Positions 34,028-42,432 of a stretch of DNA of 64,000 nt are shown in pieces (position 1 is the stretch's first letter; every line of letters starts with the position of its first letter). The translations under genes and the position numbers were made by a program. Location: assembly GCF_006352025.1 (NCBI RefSeq), contig NZ_CP040936.1:3102001-3166000 (forward strand), in the 5' to 3' direction. The DNA comes from Hymenobacter sp. DG01 (GTDB lineage: Bacteria > Bacteroidota > Bacteroidia > Cytophagales > Hymenobacteraceae). The notes under the pieces are model-generated. The model made no database searches, was not told where the DNA came from, and saw only the letters and a list, made by a program, of their open reading frames with translations.

Positions 34028-34074
34028 TGTGCTGTCTGTATGATGAAGTACTCGGTAAGCGTAGTAAGAGAAGG

Positions 34075-34082
34075 CAAAAGTA
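34075..34082 (-). promoter_or_regulatory. -7 box of glmM
   Basis: The minus strand reads TACTTTTG (exact TAnnTTTG), 47 bases upstream of the GTG start. No clear -33 partner is seen. Confidence 0.45.
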
Positions 34083-34178
34083 GGCAACTACCCCTGCTTT
34101 CCCTACGTGGAATTCAGCAGGGTGGGTAACTGGCCTCCAACTAAGGCCCCAAGATTGGCCTCATCAGGACGGGTGTTG

Positions 34179-34186
34179 TATATTTG
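34179..34186 (+). promoter_or_regulatory. -7 box almost touching the mazG start
   Basis: TATATTTG is an exact -7 box with a possible TTG at 34155-34157 (21-base spacing). The mazG ATG begins 6 bases after the box, about where transcription would start, implying a leaderless mRNA. Confidence 0.5.
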
Positions 34187-34191
34187 GTTTA

Positions 34192-35031
34192 ATGGAAAAT
34201 ACCTCTTCTGCCCGTCGGCCGGCTCAGCTGGAAGCTTTCGGCCGCCTGCTCGACGTACTGGACCGCCTGCGAACTGAGTGCCCCTGGGACAAAAAGCAGA
34301 CTCTGGAAAGCCTGCGACATCTTACCATTGAGGAAACATACGAACTCAGCGACGCCATCATTCGCGGCGACTTAACCGACCTGAAAAAGGAGTTAGGCGA
34401 CGTAATGCTTCACCTGACTTTTTACGCGAAAATTGCCAGTGAACAAGGCGCATTCGATATTGCTGATGTGCTTAACGCGCAGTGCGAGAAGCTTATATTC
34501 CGGCATCCTCACATTTACGGCAACACTACTGCCGACACTGAGGAGGACGTGAAGCGCAACTGGGAGCAACTAAAATTGCAGGAGAAAGGGAACTCCTCGG
34601 TCCTGGGCGGCGTACCAAGCTCGTTGCCCGCCTTGGTAAAAGCCATGCGCATCCAGGAAAAAGCCAGAGGCGCTGGTTTCGACTGGGAGCGGCCGGAGAA
34701 GGTGTGGGAGAAAGTACAGGAAGAGCTACAGGAGTTTCAGGCTGAGTTTGTAACTCCCTACCCTTCGGAGGCTAACCAAGCGTCAGCTGCCGCCGAATTT
34801 GGCGATTTGCTCTTCTCTCTAATCAATTTTGCCCGTCACGCCGGAATCAACCCTGAAGAGGCCTTGGAGCGCACCAATCGTAAGTTTATTCAGCGTTTTC
34901 AGTATCTAGAGTCGGCAGCAGCTGAGGATGGTCACCAGCTCCGCGACCTTACGCTGGCTCAGATGGATACATACTGGGAACAGGCGAAAAAGCTACCCCC
35001 CGTAACGCCTCCAACCCCGGGTCTGAAATAG
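34192..35031 (+). CDS. mazG: Nucleoside triphosphate pyrophosphohydrolase MazG
   Basis: Hydrolyses (d)NTPs, including aberrant nucleotides, to monophosphates and pyrophosphate. At 279 residues it is the two-domain E. coli-type enzyme. Domain 1 has CPWDKKQTLESLRHLTIEET and the metal-binding ELGDVMLHLTFYAKI. Domain 2 has the matching EFGDLLFSLINFARHAG and NPEEALERTNRKFIQRF. Start ATG at 34192; the conserved MazG core begins only about 15 residues later, so a much later start is not possible. Divergent from glmM, with a -7-like box directly before the start codon. Confidence 0.95.
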   Translation: MENTSSARRPAQLEAFGRLLDVLDRLRTECPWDKKQTLESLRHLTIEETYELSDAIIRGDLTDLKKELGDVMLHLTFYAKIASEQGAFDIADVLNAQCEKLIFRHPHIYGNTTADTEEDVKRNWEQLKLQEKGNSSVLGGVPSSLPALVKAMRIQEKARGAGFDWERPEKVWEKVQEELQEFQAEFVTPYPSEANQASAAAEFGDLLFSLINFARHAGINPEEALERTNRKFIQRFQYLESAAAEDGHQLRDLTLAQMDTYWEQAKKLPPVTPPTPGLK

Positions 35032-35293
35032 CCTTTTAGAAAGAAGTGTATTGCCTTATCGTCGTTAAACCCATTTTTCATTTGGCGGCACACAGGTTTT
35101 TAATTAGGTTTGCCAAGGCTAGATCTATTTTCGAACCGGGCCCCGCGCACGAGCAGACCCACGCTATCCAGGCTTTTAGAAGCTATGCGTGCGGGTGAGC
35201 GGGGTTTCTCCGTCTATAGCCTAGCCACTCGTTTTCCATTTTTTTTAATCGTACTTCAACCTTTCACCAACAACCCCCTAATTCTCCGGAACA

Positions 35294-36172
35294 ATGGAAC
35301 AAAAGAATGCCATGAACAAGCCCGCGGCTCGGCCCGCCGCTGCTGCGCCGAAAGGCGAAGCCAAGGGCGGTGGTTCTTCGATGTTTGCCATTCTCGCCAT
35401 CGTATTGGCGTTTATCGTAAGCGTAGTAGTCTACAAATTTGTATTAGGTGATGGCAGCCACTTCCAAGGCGGCAACAACGAAAACAACCCCCTCCCCGGC
35501 GACTACTTCGGTGTAGTTTACAAAGGTGGTCCGGTAGTACCCGTACTGATTACCATGTTCCTGTGCGTAATCATCTTCTCGATTGAGCGCGCTCTGACCA
35601 TCAGCCGTGCAAAAGGCAGCAAGAGCATTGAGTCCTTCGTGCGCACCATCCGTCAGAAACTGAACGTGAACGACATCACGGGCGCTATTGCCGCCTGCGA
35701 CCAGCAGAAAGGCTCGGTTGCCAACGTGGTAAAAGCTGGCCTGGGCAAATACCAGGAAATGGCTCGTGAGCGTGGCATGGAGAAAGATCAGAAGATCCTG
35801 GCCATCCAGAAAGAGATTGAAGAATCGACCGCTCTGGAACTGCCTATGCTGGAGAAAAACCTCGTTATCATCTCGACCCTGGCTTCTATCGCTACCCTGG
35901 TAGGTCTGATCGGTACGGTACTGGGTATGATCAAGGCCTTCTCGGCTCTGGCCCAAGGTGGTGCTCCTGACGCAGTAGGTCTGGCTAACGGTATCTCGGA
36001 AGCACTGATCAACACGGCTCTGGGTATCAGCACCTCGGCTCTGGCTATCGTAGCCTACAACTTCTTCACCAGCAAAATTGACGAGCTGACCTACAGCATC
36101 GACGAAGCTGGCTTCAGCATCATTCAGACCTTCGCTGCTCAACACGGCGAAACCGAGCACCACACTGCTTAA
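35294..36172 (+). CDS. exbB: MotA/TolQ/ExbB proton-channel protein
   Basis: The channel subunit of the ExbB-ExbD-TonB motor that powers outer-membrane transport. It has 292 residues. A basic, Ala/Pro-rich N-terminal segment precedes the first membrane helix (MFAILAIVLAFIVSVVVYKF). A second helix lies at PVLITMFLCVIIFSIERALT. The MotA_ExbB core then gives two long helices: LVIISTLASIATLVGLIGTVLGMIKAF and GISEALINTALGISTSALAIVAYNFFTSKI, with the conserved Thr and small residues of the channel. ATG 35294 is used; a Met at residue 6 is an alternative. It is first of an exbB-exbD-exbD-tonB cluster. Confidence 0.93.
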   Translation: MEQKNAMNKPAARPAAAAPKGEAKGGGSSMFAILAIVLAFIVSVVVYKFVLGDGSHFQGGNNENNPLPGDYFGVVYKGGPVVPVLITMFLCVIIFSIERALTISRAKGSKSIESFVRTIRQKLNVNDITGAIAACDQQKGSVANVVKAGLGKYQEMARERGMEKDQKILAIQKEIEESTALELPMLEKNLVIISTLASIATLVGLIGTVLGMIKAFSALAQGGAPDAVGLANGISEALINTALGISTSALAIVAYNFFTSKIDELTYSIDEAGFSIIQTFAAQHGETEHHTA

Positions 36173-36242
36173 TTTTAGTGCCGCAACGCACTAAAGCACA
36201 GGTTACTTCGTTTCTGAATTACGCTAACTAACTACACCAGCA

Positions 36243-36872
36243 ATGCCCAAAGTAAAGCCTCATAGAACGTCACCGTCGTTGGATATGACCCCGATGGTGG
36301 ACTTGGCCTTCCTGCTGGTGACTTTCTTCATGCTCACCACCAAGTTTGCCCCGGAAGAGGCTGTGGTGGTCGATACGCCTTCTTCTACTTCTGAAATTCG
36401 CTTGCCTGAGTCGCACGTAATTACCATTGCGGTTGACAAAGAGAAGCGGGTATTCTTCGGAGTGGATGATGACGCTATCAAGTCGGATTTGCTGACCCAG
36501 GTAGGAGCTAAGTATGGAGTGAGCTTCACTCCCGCTCAGATCCAGGCCTTTAGAGGCGTCGCTTCGAGCTTTGGTACTCCCATCGAAAAACTGCCCGCGC
36601 TTCTGAGCCTGGACAGTGAACAGCGGAAGAACGTGAAACAGGAGGGTATTCCTGCTGACTCCGTTAACAACCAGTTCATCGAGTGGGTACAAACTGCTCA
36701 GGCCCTGAGCCGTAAATCGCCCTACGGTAAGCCTGCCTATGTGGCTATCAAGGGTGACGGTAGTGCCGACGTGCCGACTGTGATGAAAGTCATTAGACTG
36801 ATGCAGGATAAGAACATCAACCGGTTCAACCTGATTACTGACCTGGAAACCAAACCCACGGCCAGTAACTAA
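36243..36872 (+). CDS. ExbD/TolR biopolymer transport protein, long form
   Basis: The first of two ExbD-like subunits. It has 209 residues, longer than typical ExbD. A short cytosolic N-terminus ends in the conserved LDMTPMVDLAFLLVTFFML, where the Asp in VDLAFLL is the proton-carrying residue in the single membrane helix. The periplasmic part begins after KFAPEEAVVV and contains an insertion of about 60 residues (roughly 85-150) before the usual C-terminal fold (PAYVAIKGDGSADVPTVMKV). It lies 70 bases after exbB and 11 bases before the second ExbD gene. Confidence 0.92.
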   Translation: MPKVKPHRTSPSLDMTPMVDLAFLLVTFFMLTTKFAPEEAVVVDTPSSTSEIRLPESHVITIAVDKEKRVFFGVDDDAIKSDLLTQVGAKYGVSFTPAQIQAFRGVASSFGTPIEKLPALLSLDSEQRKNVKQEGIPADSVNNQFIEWVQTAQALSRKSPYGKPAYVAIKGDGSADVPTVMKVIRLMQDKNINRFNLITDLETKPTASN

Positions 36873-36883
36873 CCCGCACAGAC

Positions 36884-37408
36884 ATGGCAGAAATACAACA
36901 ACAAGCCTCCGGCGGAGGGAAAGGCGGAAAGAAGCGGGCCAAGAAAATGTCGACCAAAATCGACATGACCCCGATGGTGGACTTGGCCTTCCTGCTGCTT
37001 ACCTTCTTTATGCTTACGACCACCTTTAGCAAGCCTACCGTAATGGAGGTAGCTATGCCGGTGAAGCCGAAGCCCGATGATCCTGAGCCCCCAGCTATCA
37101 AAGCATCCAACGCTTTGACGCTGCTCTTAGGCGAAAACAACAAATTGTATTACTACGATGGGTTGTTGAGCAGCACTGAGAAGCCTGAACTGAAGCTTAC
37201 CAACTACGGAGCCGATGGAGTTCGCAAAGTGCTGCTTCAGCACAAGAGCAATCCGGACCTCGTAGTTCTGATTAAGCCCGAAGAGAAGGCCGCTTATAAG
37301 AACATGGTGGACATTCTGGACGAGATGAACATCACCGAAACGAAGAAATACGCGTTGGTGACCATCACGAAGAATGACACGGAATTGATTAAATCTTCTG
37401 GATTATGA
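36884..37408 (+). CDS. ExbD/TolR biopolymer transport protein
   Basis: The second ExbD-like subunit, 174 residues. A Gly/Lys-rich N-terminus (GGGKGGKKRAKKMSTK) leads into IDMTPMVDLAFLLLTFFMLT, again with the Asp of the proton path. The periplasmic domain ends in VLIKPEEKAAYKNMVDILDE, a normal ExbD fold. Tandem exbD genes with non-identical periplasmic domains are common in Bacteroidota and may form mixed dimers. The stop overlaps the tonB start in ATGA (37405-37408), so translational coupling is likely. Confidence 0.93.
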   Translation: MAEIQQQASGGGKGGKKRAKKMSTKIDMTPMVDLAFLLLTFFMLTTTFSKPTVMEVAMPVKPKPDDPEPPAIKASNALTLLLGENNKLYYYDGLLSSTEKPELKLTNYGADGVRKVLLQHKSNPDLVVLIKPEEKAAYKNMVDILDEMNITETKKYALVTITKNDTELIKSSGL

Positions 37409-38235
37409 TGGACAACGCACAGTTGGCCAATGCCTCCCTCGATGACATCGTCTTCGAGGGGCGCAATAAGGCCTATGGAGCCTACGTAATCCGGCGGGTG
37501 TATGGCAAGCACGTAACCCGGGCAGTTCTTCTCTCCGTTGCGCTCTTCGCTCTCATGATTGCTTTCCCTCTGGTGGCACGCATGCTGAAGAAAGAAGAGG
37601 TAGTAGCCGATGAGAAGATGCTAAAGGTGAACGTACTAGAGGCCCCACCCCTGGATGCCACTAAGCCGCCACCCCCACCGCCGCCGCCACCAGACGCGCC
37701 GCCACCGCCGCCGCCAAAGCTCTCCACGATTAAGTTTGTGCCGCCTGTTGTGAAGAAAGACAACGAGGTGCAGAAGCAGGAAGAAATTCCGGATCAGGAA
37801 GAGCTGAAGGATAAGGTGGTTGCCAACGAGACCGTAAAGGGCAACACCGACAATCCTGCCGACCTGGCTGGTTTGGAACCCGGTGAAGGCACCAAAGCGG
37901 TAGAGGAGGTAGTGGAAACTAAGCCCTATACCTACGTTGAGCAGATGCCGGTTTTCCCAGGCGGACAAGAGGCCCTGCTCCAGTACATTGCTAAGAACAT
38001 TAAGTATCCGGCAATGGCACTGCGCAACCAAGTTGAAGGCCGCGTTTTCATTAAGTTCGTAGTAGGCCCCGACGGGTCGGTTACGAATGCCGAGGTGCAG
38101 AAAGGTATCGGTGCCGGTTGCGACGAAGAGTCGCTGCGGGTTATCAAAAACCTGCCTCGCTTCACTCCTGGTAAGCAGAACGGTCGGGCTGTTTCGGTGT
38201 ACTACACTGTTCCGGTAACCTTCGCTATCAAGTAG
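37405..38235 (+). CDS. tonB: TonB energy-transducing protein 1
   Basis: Transfers motor energy to outer-membrane receptors. It has 276 residues. The cytosolic start contains the Bacteroidota TonB signature LDDIVFEGRNKAYGAYVIRR. One membrane helix follows (AVLLSVALFALMIAFPLVA). A rigid linker rich in Pro, Lys and Glu includes two poly-Pro runs. The C-terminal TonB domain runs from PVFPGGQEALLQYIAKNIKY to the end, with EGRVFIKFVVGPDGSVTNAE. Start ATG 37405 overlaps the exbD stop; the next codon is also ATG. A terminator follows at 38268-38312. Confidence 0.94.
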   Translation: MMDNAQLANASLDDIVFEGRNKAYGAYVIRRVYGKHVTRAVLLSVALFALMIAFPLVARMLKKEEVVADEKMLKVNVLEAPPLDATKPPPPPPPPPDAPPPPPPKLSTIKFVPPVVKKDNEVQKQEEIPDQEELKDKVVANETVKGNTDNPADLAGLEPGEGTKAVEEVVETKPYTYVEQMPVFPGGQEALLQYIAKNIKYPAMALRNQVEGRVFIKFVVGPDGSVTNAEVQKGIGAGCDEESLRVIKNLPRFTPGKQNGRAVSVYYTVPVTFAIK

Positions 38236-38267
38236 ATTTCGCTTTTTGGTTCACCAGGAACGCAGCT

Positions 38268-38312
38268 TAGAACCCGAATCAGGCTTTGGCCTGGTTCGGG
38301 TTCTATTTTTTT
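38268..38312 (+). terminator. Terminator after the first tonB gene
   Basis: Arms TAGAACCCGAA-CAGGC and GCCTG-TTCGGGTTCTA form a near-perfect stem with a TTTG loop, followed by seven T residues. It ends the exbB-exbD-exbD-tonB operon. Confidence 0.85.
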
Positions 38313-38467
38313 ATAGAGAATAATAAATATAGTAGGCTCGCATACTATACGCGTTAGTTGTGGCGTTTAGTAAGGTGAAAGCCAGAGAGTAGCGGTAAAA
38401 GAGCAGAGGTTAGGGCTTGAGAAATTAGCAGCGTTTAATTCCTTGTTCACTTCATAATCTATACCTC

Positions 38468-39292
38468 ATGACCACATCCGCGCACACCTCTCTCCCATCT
38501 CTGGACGATATCGTATTTGAAGGGCGCAACAAAGCCTATGGAGCTTATGTACTCCGGAAAGCTTATGGTCGTCATGTTATCACAGCCATAGGTATGGCTA
38601 CTGCTTTAGCCGCTTTACTGATTGCTACCCCCCTGGTGATTCAGCGTTTCTGGCCCTCAGAAACGATAACGCCGGAAGTTCCGGTTGACCCTCTTAAGCC
38701 AATTACACTGATTGACCCTGTTTTCGCGACTCCCAAACCCGCAGAGCCTGCCGCCACTGCTACAGTAGTAGTAAGGCCACCTAGTGCTACTGCTACCCGG
38801 GTTGTGCCTGATGAGCAGGTGCAGTCCGTCCCAGATGAGCAGATTACGGCTCCGGTAGCCGATGGCCCGGTAGTGGTAGGTGATGTGCCTCAGGAGGGGA
38901 CTGGAGGCAGTTTGGTAGCTACCGGCCCGGTAGGCGGCAGTGACTCCGCTTCCAAGCCCGCGGCTCCGCCTGTTACCAAGCCCTTCGTGCACGTAGAGAA
39001 CATGCCGGAGTTCATGGGTGGTAGCGCAGCCCTTACCAAGTACCTGCAGCGGCACCTGCGCTACCCCTCCCAAGCACTCCGGGCCGGAGTAGAGGGGAAA
39101 GTATATATTTCCTTTACCGTCAACTCTGATGGCAGCATTATGGACATCGAAGTTTTGAAGGGCCTGGGCTACGGTACGGATGAAGAGGCCTCGCGCGTAA
39201 TCCGGCAGATGCCGGCCTGGAAGCCTGGCTACCAAAACCAGCACGCCGTACCGGTACGCTACACGCTGCCTATTACGTTTAAATACGAATAG
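38468..39292 (+). CDS. TonB energy-transducing protein 2
   Basis: A second TonB of 274 residues, clearly paralogous to the first. The N-terminus has LDDIVFEGRNKAYGAYVLRK, then a membrane helix (MATALAALLIATPLVIQRF). The linker is different: there are no poly-Pro runs, but many Thr, Val, Ala and Gly (ATATVVVRPPSATATR). The TonB domain is PEFMGGSAALTKYLQRHLRY to the end, with EGKVYISFTVNSDGSIMDIE. ATG 38468. A terminator separates it from the first tonB, so it is a separate transcript. It may serve another set of receptors through the same ExbBD motor. Confidence 0.93.
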   Translation: MTTSAHTSLPSLDDIVFEGRNKAYGAYVLRKAYGRHVITAIGMATALAALLIATPLVIQRFWPSETITPEVPVDPLKPITLIDPVFATPKPAEPAATATVVVRPPSATATRVVPDEQVQSVPDEQITAPVADGPVVVGDVPQEGTGGSLVATGPVGGSDSASKPAAPPVTKPFVHVENMPEFMGGSAALTKYLQRHLRYPSQALRAGVEGKVYISFTVNSDGSIMDIEVLKGLGYGTDEEASRVIRQMPAWKPGYQNQHAVPVRYTLPITFKYE

Positions 39293-39330
39293 CCTACTCT
39301 GCGCTATATATTCGTTTTTAGATTGATCTT

Positions 39331-39386
39331 TAAGCGTCCGAAAGCGGCTGGTTACCTTTGTAACATCCGTTTTTGGACGCTTTTTA
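39331..39386 (+). terminator. Weak terminator after the second tonB gene
   Basis: AAGCGTCC (39332-39339) pairs with GGACGCTT (39375-39382), which is followed by TTTTT. The large loop contains a smaller hairpin and the -7-like box at 39353-39360. Confidence 0.45.
39353..39360 (+). promoter_or_regulatory. -7 box inside the hairpin loop after tonB 2
   Basis: TACCTTTG (exact TAnnTTTG) has a TTTA 20 bases upstream (39329-39332). It could drive the small membrane protein and PstS-like genes downstream. Confidence 0.45.
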
Positions 39387-39484
39387 TCGTCAGCTCAGAT
39401 GCTGGATAATAGGCCATACGCATAAAAACGAACAAACCCTGCCTGCTCTGACGTTTAGACCATACACACCGATTTCTGCTTTGT

Positions 39485-39739
39485 ATGCTTGATTTGCCTC
39501 ACACCGAAGAAAGACTAGGCAACCATAAACAACAATCCCTGGTACGCTATTTCACCTTGCTCATGTCGGTGATCTACGTAGGGCTGGGTTTGTACTTGTG
39601 GTTTGCCCCAGCCGGTGCCCTAACACTTGGTGATACGGTTCGTCGTTTGCTGGCCGCAGTCTTTGTATTTTACGGAATTATTAGATTTGTCCGCACCTAC
39701 CGGCAACATTTCAAAAAAAACAGGGATGACGCACGCTAA
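39485..39739 (+). CDS. Small two-helix membrane protein
   Basis: An 84-residue protein with a charged N-terminus (MLDLPHTEERLGNHKQQSLV), a first membrane helix at about 22-43 (YFTLLMSVIYVGLGLYLWFA), a short loop (AGALTLGDTVRR) and a second helix at about 55-72 (LLAAVFVFYGIIRFVRTY). The C-terminus is basic. It overlaps the downstream PstS-like gene by 14 bases, so the two are probably translated together. No family name is known to me. The context beside TonB and a phosphate-binding-like lipoprotein is conserved in style in related genomes, but I infer no function. Confidence 0.82.
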   Translation: MLDLPHTEERLGNHKQQSLVRYFTLLMSVIYVGLGLYLWFAPAGALTLGDTVRRLLAAVFVFYGIIRFVRTYRQHFKKNRDDAR

Positions 39740-40682
39740 ATTTTGGGGTTTCGGACTTATAGTGGCTAGTCTGGGGCTAGGTAGCTGTGGAGATAATTCC
39801 GGCTCCGCAGCTCAAGCCACCGATACTCCGACCAGTGGATCCATCCGTATTGGAGTTGACGAAACGTTTGAGCCCATCCTGACTTCGCAGGTAGATACTT
39901 TTCAGAAACTGTACACCAGTGCCAAAATTCAGGCAGAGTACCAGCCGGAAGGAAAAGTAATGGAAGCTTTTCTGGCTGATAGCATCCGGCTGGCAGTTGT
40001 ATCCCGTGACCTTACCACGGACGAACGCACCCGGTTGGAACGCTTGAAGATAGTTCCGCGTTCTATCCGTATTGGGGTTGATGGAGTAGCTATTGTGGTG
40101 CACCCCAGTAACCCCGATTCGTTGCTTACCATGGCGCAGCTGCGCGGCATTTTTACCGGGCAGCAGCAGCAATGGTCGCAGCTCAGCCCAACTAACAAGC
40201 TGGGTGACATTACCGTTGTATTTGACAACAACAGCTCTAGCACTGCTCGGTTTGTGCAAGACTCCGTAACGCACGGCGCCGCACTTACCAAAACAGCTTA
40301 CGCTTCCAAATCAAACCCGGCCCTGTTGGATTACGTTGCCAGTCATCCGAACGCTATTGGCGTAATTGGGGTAAACTGGATTAGTGACCGGGACGATGCA
40401 GCGGTTCAGAAGTTCTTGAAGCGTGTCCGGGTGGTAGGGGTTAGCGCCAAAACTACTGGTTCTACCCCTTCAGACTACATCCAGCCTTATCAGGGTTATC
40501 TAGCCCAGAAAGTGTATCCCCTGCGGCGTGAGTTGTACGTAATCAGCCGGGAAGCAAGGGCCGGACTTGGCACCGGTTTTGCATCTTTTGTTGCGGGCAA
40601 CAAGGGTCAGCTGATCATATTGAAATCTGGCCTGATGCCTGCGACCGGACAGGTTCGTCTTATCGACGTAAAGCCCCAGTAG
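39726..40682 (+). CDS. PstS-like substrate-binding lipoprotein
   Basis: A 318-residue lipoprotein of the PBP-like (phosphate-binding) fold. The start is ATG 39726 (MTHAKFWGFGLIVASLGLGS), with the lipid Cys at 21 (GLGSC); the frame is open from 39627 but that gives no signal. Fold motifs are GSIRIGVDETFEPILTSQVD, SIRIGVDGVAIVVHPSNPDS, and FTGQQQQWSQL as in PstS proteins, plus DNNSSSTARFVQDSV. No pstCAB genes are nearby, so it may be a sensor or scavenging component rather than an ABC transporter subunit. It precedes an exported TPR protein. Confidence 0.88.
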   Translation: MTHAKFWGFGLIVASLGLGSCGDNSGSAAQATDTPTSGSIRIGVDETFEPILTSQVDTFQKLYTSAKIQAEYQPEGKVMEAFLADSIRLAVVSRDLTTDERTRLERLKIVPRSIRIGVDGVAIVVHPSNPDSLLTMAQLRGIFTGQQQQWSQLSPTNKLGDITVVFDNNSSSTARFVQDSVTHGAALTKTAYASKSNPALLDYVASHPNAIGVIGVNWISDRDDAAVQKFLKRVRVVGVSAKTTGSTPSDYIQPYQGYLAQKVYPLRRELYVISREARAGLGTGFASFVAGNKGQLIILKSGLMPATGQVRLIDVKPQ

Positions 40683-40734
40683 ATTCGCTTCTTCTTTTTC
40701 CTTTCCCTCCGCATTTTCACTAAACCTTTTGCTC

Positions 40735-42357
40735 ATGAATCTCAAGCCCTGGAAGCTCACGCTCCTCGCTGCTTTGTCTGTTTCGGGCTCTGCTGCCCTG
40801 GCCCAATCATCGGGCGCCCAAAAAGCCATTGAGTTGGAGCGTTATGGCGAGGCCCGCGCTGCGTTGCTGCGGCAAGGACAATCGAACGAAACTTCGTTCG
40901 AGCTGGGTCGCCTGTACCAAATGCGCGACATGCCTGATTCGGCCGCGTATTATTTCAACCGTGTTTCTCTGAACCCGAAGGATGCCTTCACGCAGGTAGC
41001 CGCCGGCCGCGCCGCGCTGGCCCAGGGCAAAACGGCTGAGGCCGAAATTCAGTTTGACAACGCCGTTAAGACGTCCAAAGGCAAGGACCAGAAGGTGTAC
41101 ACCATGATTGCTCAGGCGTACGCTGAATCTGATGTAAAAGACGTAACCAAAGCCCTTTCCTACGTTAGCGCCGGCGAGAAACTGAATAAAGGCAAGGATG
41201 ATGCGGCCTTGATGATTGCTCGCGGTGACTTGTACCTGAAGACGGAGCAAGGCGGTGGCGAGGCCATGAACAGCTACGAGCGTGCTACCCTGGCCGACCC
41301 CAATAACGTGCAGGCTTATGTGCGCAAGGGCCAGCTGAACATGCGCGCCCGCACTTACAACGAGGCCAAAACTAACTTCGACAAGGCTATCAGCCTTGAC
41401 CCGAACTATGCACCGGCTTACAACGCCTTGGCCGAAACGTATTACTTCGCCGGTCGCTACGATGACGCTTTGGCGCAATTCCAGAAGTACTCCTCTCTGG
41501 CAGAGAAGACCTCTAGCACGGATGCTAAATCGGCTTCCTTTCTGTACCTGACCAAAAAGTACCCTGAGGCACTAGTGGAAGTAGATAAGGTCCTAGCCAA
41601 AGAGCCTAACAACCTCACCATGAACCGCTTGCGCGCTTACTCGCTCTATGAGACGGGCAAGAATGATGAGGCTCTGGCTGCTATGCAGAAATATATGCAG
41701 CTTGCTACTGCCAGCAACAAGCTCATTACCGAAGACAATGTGTACTACGGTAAGATGTTGATTAAGGGCGGCAAGACGACTGAAGGAGCAGCTATCATCA
41801 AGAAAGCCATTGATGCTGATCCGAAGAAAGCAGCCGAACTGCAGAACGAGTTGGCCCAGGCTTACCTGGCCGCGAAGGACTACCCCAATGCTATTGCCAC
41901 TCTCAAGGCCCGCATGGCTGCTACCAAGGGCGGTGAGCTGACTGACAAGGTGTATCTGGGTCGCGCTTACGAGCTGAACGGCCAGTACGCTCAGGCTGAC
42001 AGCCTATACGGTGTGGTTCTAACCGAGCGTCCGAACTACGTGCCCGGCTACCAGATGCGTGCCCGGGCCAATGCTAACATCGACAAAGACTCGAAGCAGG
42101 GCTTGGCTAAGCCTTACTACGAGAAATACATCGAGGTAGCAGGTTCTTCGGCTGATGCTGCTAAGTACAAGACTGGCCTGATCGAGGCCAACAAGTACCT
42201 TGGTTACTACTACTATCAGAAGGGTGACAAGACGGCTGCTCTGCCCTACTGGCAGCAGGCTCTGGCTCTGGACCCCAACGACCAGCAGGCCAAGACCGCA
42301 ATAGCTGAAATCAATAAGCCTAAGACCGCCGCTAAAGCGCCGGTAAAGCGTAAGTAA
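40735..42357 (+). CDS. Exported tetratricopeptide repeat protein
   Basis: A 540-residue protein starting at ATG 40735 (MNLKPWKLTLLAALSVSGSA), a clear Sec signal peptide with cleavage likely after ALAQ. The remainder is at least ten TPR-like units, for example NSYERATLADPNNVQAYVRK, AKTNFDKAISLDPNYAPAYN and LPYWQQALALDPNDQQAKTA, rich in Ala and Lys. It ends in a basic tail (KAPVKRK). It probably acts as a periplasmic scaffold. It follows the TonB and PstS-like genes on the same strand with a 52-base gap, and is ended by a 63-base perfect inverted repeat. Confidence 0.9.
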   Translation: MNLKPWKLTLLAALSVSGSAALAQSSGAQKAIELERYGEARAALLRQGQSNETSFELGRLYQMRDMPDSAAYYFNRVSLNPKDAFTQVAAGRAALAQGKTAEAEIQFDNAVKTSKGKDQKVYTMIAQAYAESDVKDVTKALSYVSAGEKLNKGKDDAALMIARGDLYLKTEQGGGEAMNSYERATLADPNNVQAYVRKGQLNMRARTYNEAKTNFDKAISLDPNYAPAYNALAETYYFAGRYDDALAQFQKYSSLAEKTSSTDAKSASFLYLTKKYPEALVEVDKVLAKEPNNLTMNRLRAYSLYETGKNDEALAAMQKYMQLATASNKLITEDNVYYGKMLIKGGKTTEGAAIIKKAIDADPKKAAELQNELAQAYLAAKDYPNAIATLKARMAATKGGELTDKVYLGRAYELNGQYAQADSLYGVVLTERPNYVPGYQMRARANANIDKDSKQGLAKPYYEKYIEVAGSSADAAKYKTGLIEANKYLGYYYYQKGDKTAALPYWQQALALDPNDQQAKTAIAEINKPKTAAKAPVKRK

Positions 42358-42365
42358 GCTAACCA

Positions 42366-42428
42366 CCAGCCTGAATAACAGAAAAGGCCTGCTACAGAGT
42401 AGCAGGCCTTTTCTGTTATTCAGGCTGG
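42366..42428. terminator. Perfect 63-base inverted repeat, bidirectional terminator
   Basis: Twenty-nine-base perfect arms surround a 5-base loop (CAGAG). It occupies almost the whole gap between the convergent TPR and RluA-family genes and carries internal A and T runs on both sides (GAAAAGGCC and GGCCTTTTC). Confidence 0.88.
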
Positions 42429-42432
42429 CAAC

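Noticed and set aside
35110..35451. 113-codon plus-strand frame before exbB
   Set aside because: It overlaps the exbB start in another frame, has no recognisable domain, and its end is an exbB shadow.
37663..37722. CCG/CCA run in tonB as a possible repeat or CRISPR-like tract
   Set aside because: It encodes the poly-Pro linker of TonB; there is no spacer structure.
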